Shown here piece by piece: positions 1 to 11,949 of a DNA stretch of 64,000 nucleotides (positions within the stretch are counted from its first letter, which is position 1; every line of letters starts with the position of its first letter). The notes below the pieces were generated by a model. That model had not been told where the DNA came from and ran no database searches. It saw only the letters and a list, made by a program, of their open reading frames with translations. Origin of the DNA: Elmis aenea (lineage: Eukaryota > Arthropoda > Insecta > Coleoptera > Elmidae); the NCBI GenBank assembly GCA_947652605.1, contig OX393577.1, forward strand, positions 54,646,108-54,710,107. Direction: 5' to 3'. The position numbers were made by a program, and so were the translations under genes.

Positions 1-1525
1 GAGGCGACCTTATTAAAAAAAATAAAAATCATATTAAGTTCTCTCATAAAACTGTAATTTTGGATTACAAACTCTACATTTTGCATTATGTAAAAAAAAA
101 CAGAATAGGCGCATTTTGTGTTTCCCCCCACTTTTTTGTGTCGATCTCTGTTTGCTTTTGGAAAAATCAAGAGTTGGCAACTCTGATTGAGAGGAGCGGC
201 AAACTCAGAGACTGCCCCGAACGCCACAAACTCTAACTACGCCACACTATGTAGTATTTGCAATATAACACATAACAGTAAACATGAATTGTAACCCCCA
301 TTCTTCACACGCAATTAAAATTTCTGTAAATATTAAATACACATCAAGCTTAATAAGATGAGACAAAATACAGAAACTTAGATGTGTGTTGTCAACACGT
401 TCTTGTTTATCAAAATTTTTAAACAAATGTTTTAATGGTCATACTAAGCGTTGTCATAAACATTCAACGTAATTTTGTTTTAATAATGTGTGACTTAATA
501 TGTAAATATACGTATGTCATTTAAGGTAATTATTTAAGTAACAGAATAACGTCAACAAAATCGAGAGTGCATGTTTTAAATATTTTTAAACTATTTTATT
601 GTATACTTTAGGTGTCCCTTGCATTTTTTAAAAACTTAAATACTCTCTTGATCGCTACAATTCAATTATCTGCTTATACAGAGTGACCAGGGATAAACAT
701 GAGGATATCTTTAATCTTAATAGCTACGAAATCAGTAAAAAAGTAAAATGCGCTACGCTCATTGGTTGAATTTAGAAAAATTGAGCGTGCTTTTGTTCAA
801 AGATACATATTTGACAGGAGAATGAGAATCTGACAGATGAAGTAAAACTTTATGTATTTGCTTGATTTTTCGCTATTTCTTTGACAATTGCAGAAAAAAT
901 TTAATATGCACCTCGGCAGTAAAGTTCCTTTTTATCACTCGCGTGGTTATTTGCCTCGACTTCCACACTCGTGATAAAAAGTCGAATTTACTGCCTTCGT
1001 ACATAAATAACTATTATTACACCTATATTTTACATTACTGCTAGCCGCGATTTGCATGAAACTAGTACAATTACTGTAAATATATTTGCAACAGTCGTAA
1101 AATCATCAAGTTGACATTTTGTTCCAATTTAGGTAGTTTTGTTTTCACTTCAAGGTTGATTTCATAAAGAATTGTATTTTTTTTAATTTTTAATGCGCAA
1201 ATCAAACGCCATATTGGCGCCTGTAAGAAGTAATAAAGTTGATGATGGTCCCAAACAAACGAATCATCTGAAGAAATATCTAATTAAAGCGACATATAGA
1301 AAATAAAAATTTGCTTTGAAAACATGTTTTTATTTTTGCTGTGTCTCTAAATTATATGGGAAATAAAGCAGTTTTTGTTAATAGCTTTTGAACTAACTAT
1401 AGTTCTTTACTTTTCTGATTTCATTTCAGCACCAAATTATGCAACTCATAAGATACTTAAGCGAAATCCCCCTATTGAGACACACCATATGCCGCTAATA
1501 CTTATACGAGTAGTATAGTAAGCAA
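1..1525. other. No gene recognised
   Basis: AT-rich. It holds the small palindrome at 905-1006 and, at 680-760, a worn mariner-like end (CAGAGTGACCAGGGATAAAC). Nothing else supported. Confidence 0.6.
905..1006. repeat. Small palindromic MITE-like repeat
   Basis: GGCAGTAAAGTTCCTTTTTA is paired with an inverse TAAAAAGTCGAATTTACTGCC about 60 bp later, around a GC-richer centre. Confidence 0.6.
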
Positions 1526-2933
1526 CAGGGTTGGGATAAATTTGATTTTTTATTAAAAAAAAGTCAAAAATCATTGATTTAAATTTGAAAAAATGACGAA
1601 TTTTTGATTTTTTTGAGTTTTTTAACTTGACTTGTTTTTCTTTTTACAACTAATATAATCATAATTCACACTATGTTCTATCTTCTATACAGCTTCATTC
1701 AAAAAGTATCAATAAATAAAACAGTTTTTTATTAAAAGTTTCTCAGAAATTTTTATTCTTGATAAAAATTGGTGAATGACCCAAAACTAATTTTAAGATG
1801 GAAAAAAATTCATACGATACTACATATTAGCGATTTCAGAAATAAACAAGAGTAAAGTGGCCTTTACTTTAAGAGTTAGAAAAAAAACTTCACAGGGAAA
1901 GATTATTTAGAATTCAAAAACACAACCAAAGGTGAAATTTGTCGTTAAAATTTCAATTTTTATTTTTATAGAGTAGTAATTTTAACATACAAAATGTCTG
2001 CAACAAATTAAAAAGTTTTTATTATTGGTTTGAGAAAAGTTGGTGCATGATCTAAAACTAATTTTAAGTTAACAAAAGTTCAATATAAATTCATATAACA
2101 CTAGATTTTAACGATTTTAGAAATATTCGGAAAAGTGCCCTTATTTTAAAAAGTTTTAAAAAAAGTTTACAATTTAAAAACAATATTAAATAAATTATCG
2201 TTTTCCCTTGATTTAAAACAAATCGTTAAATAAGAGCACTTTAATCTTGCGAATTGTTCTACAATCGCTAAAGCTAGTGTTGTATGAACTTTTATCGAGC
2301 TCCTTTAAACTTAAAATAAGTTTTAGACCATACATCAACTTTTTTCAAGAATCAAATTTTCCGTTTAATCGATAACAAAAAACTTATCTATTAGTTGCAA
2401 ACTTTTTGAATGTTGACCCTACTAGATATAAAATTCGAAAATAAGGTCACTTTACTTTTGCAAACATTTTTAAAATAGTTAAAATCTAGTGTCGTATAAT
2501 TTTTTTTCCATCTTAAAATTAGTTTTAGGTCATGCATCAACTTTTATCAAGAAGAAAATTTTCTGAGAAATCGACAATTAAAAACAATTCCCATTGTTGC
2601 AGACTTTTTGAATGAGGTTGTAGATATTTTGACCCAAAAATTAATTATTATTATGCAAATTTACAAAGTAAATCTACCGGAATGTGTCTCTAACCGGAAA
2701 ATTCCTGTAGAGACTATTTCTCTCTGACTTATAAAAAGCCAATAGGCCATATTTCCGGCGGTTCTTTAAGTGGGTGGAATTAAACGTGCATTTAATTTAT
2801 ATGTGACGTGTAACGTTGAATCGTGAAAATAAATAAAGTTTAATTTAAATCATGATTTTAATGTAAAAATCAGCTGATTTAAATCATGATTTAAATCGTG
2901 ATTTAAATCGTGATTTAAATCAGGCTAACCTAA
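1526..2933. mobile_element. hAT-type non-autonomous element with iterated GATTTAAATC ends
   Basis: It begins CAGGGTTGGGATAAAT and is bounded by an exact 8-bp direct repeat GTAAGCAA (1518-1525 and 2934-2941). The right end has four copies of a 12-bp GATTTAAATC-type motif (2868-2922). The interior has three related AT-rich blocks (1690-1830, 1980-2130, 2220-2590), partly inverted. No transposase reading frame is visible. Confidence 0.8.
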
Positions 2934-3739
2934 GTAAGCAAACGATTGTTTAAAAGTTTTACTTTTTGTAAATACAGCTAAAATCTCAAACTTTCCGTGA
3001 TGTTACATGTAAGTTTGTTTAATGTGGCTGTTACCTTCTTAAAACAATATACTGCTTCGCAATAAAAAAACAAACACATTCACACATACAAAAACATAAG
3101 GTATTCTGTCACATGTGCCGTACACTAACAATTACGACAAAAATATTCAACAAAAACATTAAGTACCTAAGGGGAATGCTCCAAAAAAGGTGTTCCTACG
3201 ATATTGCGCGAAAGTCGTTGTTCTTGTTGGAGAGCCACAAACAGATTTTTATAGCGACTTGTCGGACAGCATATTTTTCAGGCTACCAGGCGAAACCAGT
3301 TACAGTCACCAGCTTTTTTTGTAACAAAAATTGCTATTTATATGATACTGTGCCTACTTCCGACTTGAACACAGACATATCTCCTAAAATGCAGTTGCAC
3401 CACTGCACGAAAGGAGGTTAATTAAGCAAGTCCCAAAAATAACCTTTCGACAACGCGGAACGAAAATGCCGCAGTAAGTTCCTGAACGTTTTTAGTTCGA
3501 TAAACACAGCGTTGAAATAAAACGTACATTATAAAACACCTTAATTACATTTCTGTCACTTACTTATTAAAAAAATTTAAATTATCATAATTGGTCGTAA
3601 TTTTTCACCCGTTAAGTATAAATTTCTTTTAGGGCTACATCTGCTTCACATTATTATTGATAAAAGTACAAAAATCAATTACAAGTACCTAAACTACCCG
3701 ATTAGCCAATCACCAGAAATATATCTTAAAGACGACATT

Positions 3740-4414
3740 CAATCAATGCACGCGAACTGCAAAAATTCTAATCATTATCAACTTTTATAGCCATGCCTTA
3801 ATCCTACACTCGAACTGCATAAAAATATTTTCGAACCCTTGATTATGTGGGGAGATTCTAATTTAATGTTCCAAGAATTAATCCTAGAATTTGCCCAATC
3901 AACAGGTATTTTTATAGGTATAAAAACAATGCGGCAAGTATGATAAGTGTTTAGTTATTAACAAACATTGCGATTTATACAAGTAAGCTAAATCAATCAA
4001 CGTTCACGAAGAAGCGTTCGGAATCGCCATGTAGGTATATTTAGAAAAAACAAGTTGAACAATTTCAATACAAAGATAATTTGGTTTGTTAAGTAGATTT
4101 TGTTAATGTTGTTCTTATATTTTCCGATTATAGATATTTTATATTAAGTAATGGCAATGTATATATTTTTGACAAATAAAATATTTTATTTATTTCTTTA
4201 TTTTTCTTCATTTCATGAATTTCAACGAATAGTATGAAATTTAAGTGGTGAATATTTAGGAATCATGTCTGACCGCTTAACTAAATAAGAAATTCAAGGA
4301 AAAGATTTTTTGCAGTTCGTGTATCGGCTTAGCTCTCATGCTTAACTACTTTTTGCAGTTCGAGTGGTACTTAACTACAAAGGATTACAATTTTTGCAGT
4401 TCGAGTGCGCTCCA
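3740..4414. mobile_element. Inverted-repeat element with iterated GCAGTTCGAGTG motif
   Basis: Three direct copies of TTTTTGCAGTTCGAGTG or near variants lie at the right (about 4309, 4353, 4394), and two inverted copies at the left (about 3749 and 3811). Boundaries are approximate. No coding sequence is seen and the superfamily is unknown. Confidence 0.5.
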
Positions 4415-5169
4415 TTAAATTGAATTGTTTGAACATAATCATCAAACACACAGACGGCTAAAATTCGTGTTTCAATATGGGGAAGTTGCTTATTACAAAA
4501 GCTACAGCTTAGGTTTGTGGTTAAAATTTGACAAAGTTGCTAAATTTTACAGTGATCAATAATATTCACACAGATTTTGTATATCTGCAACCATTTTTAT
4601 TAAAACTGAAAATATGTAGTATATTTTTTCGTTTATGTTATATTTAATTTCGAAATTTCGCGAATACTTTTCTTTGTTCTGATAGTTTTTGCTTAGTCAA
4701 TTTTATTTTGTTCTAATAATATTAACTTTTTTATTTTTAATGAGCACAATTTTTAATCATCACACAGCCACATGAACATGTTTTTTGTTGATTTCGTAAA
4801 TCTTCACTTAATTTAAACACAAGTTGCTCCAAAAGTCTTTGTGTGAAATAGGATGCAATTCACGCAAATAGTGCGATAACATAAGAATAAGTACATTTTT
4901 GAAGAAAAAAAAATGATTATTTCCAATTTTATCTCAATATCTTTTAAACCCACAATCCATGATAAATGTTCAAAAAGATATTTTACAAAATGTTGCATTA
5001 AAGATGTGAAATTTAGTACAAACGAAATCAGATTAATCTTTGTTTTCTTTAATTTACAATTACAACAAACAAAATTTTAAGCCTGATACGTTAAAACAAG
5101 TTAAAAACGCAGAGAAGACTTATTTACAATATTATCCCGAAAACAGTCAAAATATAATATCGTTTAAAC

Positions 5170-5684
5170 CAGTGATGTCAAACAAGCGACCCACAGGCCG
5201 CATGAAACCGCAAGATCTTTGAGTGCGGCCCTGGGCCCAAAGGTAGAAGTCTTTTTTATTAAAATAATAAAATGGAAAAATAAATATTTTCACCTTAAAA
5301 ACAACGTTCAGTTTTAAAAAAAAAACTAATAGCTAATAACATTTCACACAGAGCGAGATTGACAGATGAATATTTAACATCTGTATTAAAACATCATTGT
5401 TGCAAAAAAATTACACCAGATATAGAACACATTGTTTTTGCTGAAAATGTTAAGTTTCCAGTATTTTTTTTTAATTTCTCAGTTATAGCTTTAAACTATT
5501 AGTATTAACTAAAATTAATTTTTTTTTAATTGTTTGTAAATTCATTATTTTGGAATATAGGTTCACGGGAGATCTTTTTTTAATCGCAAATTTTTTTATT
5601 GGCAACCCTTGTTTCTATCTGCGGACTACAGACTCTTTAATTTAATTTGGTGGCCCGTGTTCATATATGAATTTGAAACCACTG
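5170..5684. mobile_element. hAT-type MITE
   Basis: Ends are CAGTGATGTCAAACAAGCG and ...TTTGAAACCACTG, with 8-bp flanks GTTTAAAC and GTCTAAAC (7 of 8 match). It carries the GGCCGCATG/GTGCGGCCC block common in such insect elements. There is no reading frame of note. Confidence 0.8.
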
Positions 5685-6100
5685 GTCTAAACACATCACA
5701 TATAACATAAACTTGTACGGCCACCAAAGGACTTTTGCCAAATATTGTATGTCAAACTATCTTCGTTTGTATGTTTGTGTATTTGTGAGCATAAAAAGAA
5801 TTCATTTTATTATCAAAAATAAAATTGTCTACCTTATTTAAAATGGTAGAAGTTGTTTTGGAAAAAAATCTACTAAAATTTAGATAACTATAACTTTTTT
5901 AAATTCCTGTAATTTAAAATTTTACAAAAACATTTTGGAAGGATTTGTTATAGACCCAAAATATGAATTACATTGAAACGTATGTAAAATATTTATATCT
6001 ATTACCATTTTTTAATAATCTCGAATTAACATTTAATTTTAAACACTCTGCATATTAGTTATTATTTGTGATATCAACTTACCGCACGCGATTTATTATA

Positions 6101-6847
6101 CAGAGTGTTTCTTAAGTATTGCGAAAAAATCGGGTGGTGATTCCTTATCGAAAATTAAGGGGGGTCTTTCATATAATTTTTTTTCCTTAGACGTCTCCTT
6201 TCGGAGTTACACCCCCCTAAAGTGGAGCGATAAATTTAGATTATTATTTTATTTCTTAAATTTGAAGATGTGTAGGAGAATGATAATTGGTAGATGTTTT
6301 ATACTTATTAAAAGGTTTCACAAAGTAATATTTTTAATCATCTCCCACCTTCATAGGGGGCTGAAAAGTGCGACCCCTTTTTTTATTCTTTAGTTTTTCT
6401 AGTAAAACTTACAGCTTTTAAGTAAAAAGTAAAATAACTAAACATGAACCATCAAATATTTCATTTTGGTGGTTGCCATGATTTGTTTATGTTCATATTG
6501 GGTAGAATTGACAAAAAAATTTAAATTGCAAAATTGTAACCAACCAAAAACTTCTTATTAAAAACAAACAACAAGGTCGCACTTTTCAGCCCCCTGTGAA
6601 GGTGGGAGATGATTAAAAATATTACTATGGGAAACCTTTCAATAAGTATAAAATATCTACCAAATGTTCTCCTGTACATCTCCAAATTTGAGAAATAAAA
6701 TAATAACCTAATTTTACCGCTCCCCTTTAGGGAGGTGTAACTCCGAAAGGAAACGTTAAAAGAAAACATTTTATATAAAAGACCCCCCTTAATTTTCGAT
6801 AAGGAATCACCACCCGAATTTTTTTGCGATACTTAAAAAACACCCTG
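6101..6847. mobile_element. TA-flanked foldback, family A copy 1
   Basis: Ends are CAGAGTGTTTCTTAAGTATT and AACACCCTG between TA dinucleotides. The two arms pair over about 300 bp each (for example CTCCTTTCGGAGTTACACC at 6200 and its inverse at 6730). Other copies are at 24559, about 29010 and 55314. Confidence 0.88.
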
Positions 6848-7900
6848 TATATTTATTAATGAATCTCAAAATGCGCAATTAAAATGTCACATCCGCCGAT
6901 GTTATCTCGAAAATAGAGACATGGGGACCTCAAAATGTGTAAATTTGTCAAAATGTTCGTATGTATGGCAAAAGTAAAAATATGTTATACGATCAAATTA
7001 TACAAAATAACGCGTCAATGGATTATATGAAAACTGTAATGATAAATTATAGTTTATATTCTAAATCGAAAAATTTTCATGAACTTTTAAAATAACTTTG
7101 AAGAAAAACAATAATTACTTTTAAAATTATTTTTTTTAACTATACTGAACATGTGAAATATTTAAATGAGTTTGCTTTCACCATTTCCATTTTTTGTTAT
7201 CACTAACGTACATTTGCAATACACTACACTTTACCTGTTTGTTTTTTTATCAACGCTTTTGTGTACACATTTTTAAATTATTACTAACAACATTTATAAA
7301 AAATTCCATTAATTGTGTTTTCAAATCAACAGTTATTTAATCAAGCGCATTATTTTAATTATGACAATTTAGACACACATAGAACAATGGAAACGTTTAA
7401 TAACTGGTTGTTTCAATAAAACTGGCTTTTTATTTTACATTTTTGCATATGAAATGTTTTGCTATCGATCACGAACAAATGGTATTTTTATTGTTATTAA
7501 ACTAATTAATATTCCTTCAATCATTGCCAACATTTTTTGCCTTATTCACGTTGAAGTCAAAATTAGAAAGGTTACATGTACCAATTTAAATTAAAGTTGG
7601 TTAGTGTTTTTATACAGTCAAGTGCTGCAACAGCACAAAAGCAAATCTGTAAGACCTACATTTTTCTGCACATTTGTAAAGTACTCGTATATCGAAATGT
7701 ATAATAAATTAAATAATTTTAATGATATTCAAGCTACATAAACTTTCTAAAATTTCAAAAACAGCTTCGTCGGTGAATACTTTAAAAACACTTCTTCAAC
7801 GAGTACTGGTAAAAAATGTTTATTAAACAATACAGCGGTTTCCTTAAAAAAAAAACATTAAAAATACAAATTTTACTCTGTTATTTGTTTGCTACACATA

Positions 7901-8169
7901 CAGAGTGGTCCACTTTTTTGTAGCAGGGCTTTAACAGTCAATACAGAAACTCGTTTTAAAGCGAATATTCCATATCAACATAAATTTGGTTAAAATATAT
8001 CAACTGGTTGGGAAACGGTTAAAAATTATCGATATTTTTTCGAAAATTTCAACACCCTGTATCTTTGAAATGAAGCGTTTATGGACCAATGTTGATATGG
8101 AATATTCGCTTTAAAATAAGTTTTTGTATCGACTGTTAAAGTCCTACTGCAAAAAAGTGGACCACCCTG
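7901..8169. mobile_element. TA-flanked foldback MITE, family B
   Basis: Ends are CAGAGTGGTCCACTTTTTTG and its inverse before TA. The arms pair through AGCGAATATTCCATATCAAC. A fragment of the same family is at about 23945-24045. Confidence 0.88.
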
Positions 8170-8916
8170 TATATTGTCTATCTTCCTTGTTACTTTGCGA
8201 AATTAGAGAATAAAATTATCATTTAATACTTTTTAATAATTTCTTGCAATTGTTTAAGAACCACGTAAAAGCCATGTTATTTATAATAAGTCGTGGTTTG
8301 TTTGGTTCTGCATCATATGTCAAAAATTTTAAAACTTTTTCAATCTTGTTGTATCTGTAGCTCGAAACTTTCAAAATAAAACTAAAAACTCTAAAATTGT
8401 TCACGTCAATAATTTTTATTAACTATTTACTTGATGAAGCTGATCTAAGTTGTTATTTAAATCGTTTATTCTGACGAATATCCAAACTAATTCAATTAAA
8501 TTTAATCCTTGCCGTAGAACTTATATGGCTTTTGTTTACTGCAATAATCACATTTATTTTCAGTTTTAAAATTACAATTATAAACATTTACACAGATTAT
8601 TTTAAACAAAAAATATGATTATGTATTATTCCATCACAAAAGGATTTATTATTTTATTAGACTGTATAAATTACTACAGAATTTGTTTCAATAATCGCAC
8701 GTAGTTTGGATGAGATCAATTCCCAATAAAAGTTTTATTATTTGTTATAATTTTTTTTTTCCATTGCGCGTTATTGATCAAACATTTTTTTGTTTGCAAA
8801 TTTAAGTAAACATTAAATAATTTACAATAATTATTGTTTTTTTTTAAGTGTTCTCGAAAAATCGCAGTTGGCCTAGTAAACAAATTCGAAGCACATGTTA
8901 ATATTTACAAACATAC

Positions 8917-9031
8917 CTGTGCTAAGGCCGGCGTTCGGTTGAACAACGATGTAGTTGATATAACGTTCTTTGCTGGTATCCTTTCACTGCTGGCACCACA
9001 AACACCTTTGATAGCCGACTTTAAAGATACT
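8917..9031 (-). CDS. Possible internal exon, function unknown
   Basis: On the minus strand an open stretch ends at a good donor (CACAG then GTATGT) and starts after CCAG. It would read SLKSAIKGVCGASSERIPAK then NVISTTSLFNRTPALAQ. Local GC and codon use stand out from AT-rich flanks. It lies downstream, on the same strand, of the candidate exon at 20129-20278, but a link is unproven and phases do not join directly. No family recognised. Confidence 0.35.
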
Positions 9032-9462
9032 GGACTACCATTGTATTTATTCAATCAAAATCGCATATCCCTTCCATTTTACAGGTTCTCATATTAGCGG
9101 ACATAAAAACCGCTGTGTGATGTAACGACATAACACACGTTTAGTGCTTTACCAACAATAAAAAATTGATTTGTATTGGAACGTGATGGAGATACAAAAG
9201 TATGTTGGGCTAATAGTGTTTAATAAAGCTACGCCTATGGCCTTCGCATAAGGCTGGCGAATTGTTATAAACTTAATTGTAATAAAAACTGCACTAGCAA
9301 CAGTAGCAGTAATCAAATCGGAAGTAAGTGATTGAATAAAAAAACGAAATTTTGAATTAGAGTTTTTTTAATTATTTTTTGTTGTTACCAAAACATCAGA
9401 CTATTAGTTAAGATATCAACATCTGGTAAGATCTGAATCTGGATGCGGCAACTAATCAAAAC

Positions 9463-10611
9463 CAGGGACTGAGAACGGAACGAAAACGAAAACGTTAAAC
9501 GAAATTAACCGAAATTTTTTTAAGAACGAAAACGAAAACGAAATTATTATTTTTCGTTCAAGAACGAAAACGAAATAAATATTTTCCAAAACCGGTTTTA
9601 ACCGGTTTTAACCGGTTTTGTCGCTATTTCAATTTTATTTGTTAAACACAAACGCGAATTTACCTTCTGTGCTGGGGAGACTCCACGAGGCAGTAAAAAA
9701 TCTCACTTGAAATAAGTGAACTTCACTTTTCTTCATATATTTACGTGAATATGTATTAACAACTTTATTGTTTATACTTACAATTTCGTGTAACACAATT
9801 AACGGTACAGATATTTTGTATTTCTAATTTGTTTTTTAGATCATCAATATAGAATATACACTTGATTGGATATATATTATCAATGTGTATGTTTTATTTG
9901 CGTTTAGACATAATAATAGTAAAATTTATTCTTACTTCGAAAAGGACTAATGTAAAAGAAGATTTATTGGAAGATGTGTTGCTAGTAAGATTTAACGGAA
10001 TGTGAAAATGTATATTGTATGGTATGTACAAACTATAAAGTTAAAGTAAATTTCAAGTTAATATATGTTTTTTTTTATATCTTTTTTATTTATAACATTT
10101 AGTAAATTATCCACTTGAATTCATTCTTTTGTCTTTTTAAATAATAACAGCAGGGTCTTATTTTATTCAAATATAGATTTTTAGTACTAAAACAAATTTA
10201 AAACAGCACTTGCTATATTTTCATATTTTTAGATAAAGATCGTGTGTTACGGGTGTTAAACTTAATAAAATGGTTAAATGTTAATGTGTTAACGATTTGG
10301 TAAATTTAATATGGCGATGGTTCGCCAGTCTAAAATATGCTGTCCGTGAGCATCAAACCCCATCGTCATCGTTTATATTTTAGTTGAGACGCAAATATTG
10401 TTATCGTATTTATAGAGGGTTGTGGTGACTAGAAAAAAAAAAATTTTTTGACGACAAAAAAAATATTGTAAAACCGATTTTAACCGTTATTATTTCGGTT
10501 CAAGAAAACGAAAAAAGAATTTTTTCGGTTAGAACGAAAAGAACGAAAACGATATATTTCGTTTTCGTTCCGAACAGAAACGAACGGAATTTTTTTCGTT
10601 TTTAGTCCCTG
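9463..10611. mobile_element. hAT-type element with iterated GAACGAAAACGAAA ends
   Basis: Ends are CAGGGACTGAGAACGGAACG and ...TTTTAGTCCCTG, with an exact 8-bp duplication ATCAAAAC (9455-9462 and 10612-10619). The first 130 bp and last 120 bp are made of repeated AACGAAAACGAA-like units and ACCGGTTTTA repeats in opposite orientation. No transposase is visible. Confidence 0.9.
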
Positions 10612-10741
10612 ATCAAAACATTAAAAAATTACAAATACTTGAGAAAAAAATATATACACTTAATGCATTACAGTCTTTTTTTTTTTAAATAAAAAACACA
10701 AAAGCATTTTTCTACTACCACTAATGTAAATAACTCTTACT

Positions 10742-10920
10742 GTACAGCCTGCATGCATAGTAAGTGAGTTCTAATGCACGGTAAGCAAAACGCACACTTC
10801 TCTAGAAAGATCGAAGTAGCCTTACGTCAAACACTGTCTGTATGCATAGTAAGGGAGTTATAACGCACGGTAGGCAAAACGCGCACTTGTATGGAAATGT
10901 CAAAGTAGGCTTACGTCAAA
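10742..10920. repeat. Imperfect tandem duplication, unit about 95 bp
   Basis: The block from TGTACAGCCTGCATGCATAG through CTTACGTCAAA is repeated once with point changes (first copy to about 10840, second from about 10841). Function unknown. Confidence 0.8.
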
Positions 10921-10994
10921 ATTGACAAGACAACGTAATTACATATCTATATTAGCCAAAAATCCGTTAAAATCGTAGGTATTATGTGATCTTA

Positions 10995-11095
10995 GAAAAA
11001 GTATGCTACATAACACGAGTGGAAATAAGCACTCGCCGCTAACCGGCTCCGTGCACAATTTTTCCACTCGTGCGTAATATGCTTCTTGCAGCTCT
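10995..11095. repeat. Small palindromic repeat
   Basis: TAACACGAGTGGAAA is matched by an inverse TTTCCACTCGTGCGTAATA around a GC-richer core. It resembles the small palindrome at 905-1006, which also has TATCACTCGCGTGG and its inverse. Both are probably tiny MITEs. Confidence 0.5.
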
Positions 11096-11159
11096 TGTTA
11101 TGTTATATACGCCAAACTTTAAGTACAAGCACATATTACCAATTTTTAAAAAAAAAATT

Positions 11160-11222
11160 ACTTGGACGAGATTCGATCTTACGTCGGCAAACACCTGGTC
11201 ATAACACGATACGGCGCAATGT
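11160..11222 (-). other. tRNA-like SINE head candidate
   Basis: On the minus strand, GCGCCGTATCG followed about 35 bp later by AAGATCGAATCTCGTCC resembles the A and B box layout of a tRNA-derived SINE, followed by A-rich sequence. No full cloverleaf is convincing, so this is a weak call. Confidence 0.25.
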
Positions 11223-11479
11223 ATTTCACAAGTAAAGATTGTTTTGTATACAATTAGTAATAAATGTACATGAAGTATTATTTTTATTAGTACATTTTTA
11301 ATTGAAACAAGACGAAAGAAAATAAATTTGAGTTATTATTCAATTTTTAAGCAATAAATAGTTATTTTTTAAGGAATTATAAGAAAATGAAAAGATGATT
11401 GATCAGAGTATGTCATTTGTGTATGATTTGGAATTATTGGGCTTATTCAAGTTAAAAAAAGTAATTAAAATTGTAATCG

Positions 11480-11525
11480 CCCGTGCAACGCCGGGTAAAT
11501 CATCTTGTAAAATATAAAAGACGAA
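11480..11525 (-). repeat. Fragment of the 300-bp repeat found at 18808-19410
   Basis: It contains CCCGTGCAACGCCGGGTAAA followed by a CATCTTGTA block, the inverse of the start of the repeat at 18808. Confidence 0.65.
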
Positions 11526-11579
11526 TAAGTAGTTTACTCGTGGAGTAAAATTTACTTCCGGAATAAATAGCTATTTTGA

Positions 11580-11949
11580 GTATTATAAACGTCAGTTAAA
11601 TTTACTCGCGAAGTAAATCCCCGAAGTTAACTAACCTCTCATAAACCACGGGATAAATTTTAACTGTCAAATAAACATAACTCTACTTTTTCATGTCAAC
11701 TGCTTAGTAAATGTGACATAATAATAATTATAAAAGGTAAGTAATAAATAATTATAAGAATATCGCATATACCTACACACGATTTATGAATTTATGAGGT
11801 AGTTTGTTTATGTATCACTTTAATTAGTTATTTCACGGATAACTATTTATTCGGCAATTTTCGTTTATAATAGCAGGAATAAATTTACTCGCCAAGTAAA
11901 TGTATTTGAAGGTTAGCTATTCGACTATTTAACTGACGTTTATAATAAC
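11580..11949. mobile_element. Foldback MITE
   Basis: TATTATAAACGTCAGTTAAA at the left is matched by its inverse at 11929-11949; GTTAACTAACC and GGTTAGC also pair. The left and right flanks contain further TTTACTCG...GAGTAAA motifs. Confidence 0.65.

Noticed and set aside
8834..9097. 87-codon plus-strand frame
   Set aside because: Probably a shadow of the better minus-strand exon candidate, which ends at a strong donor.
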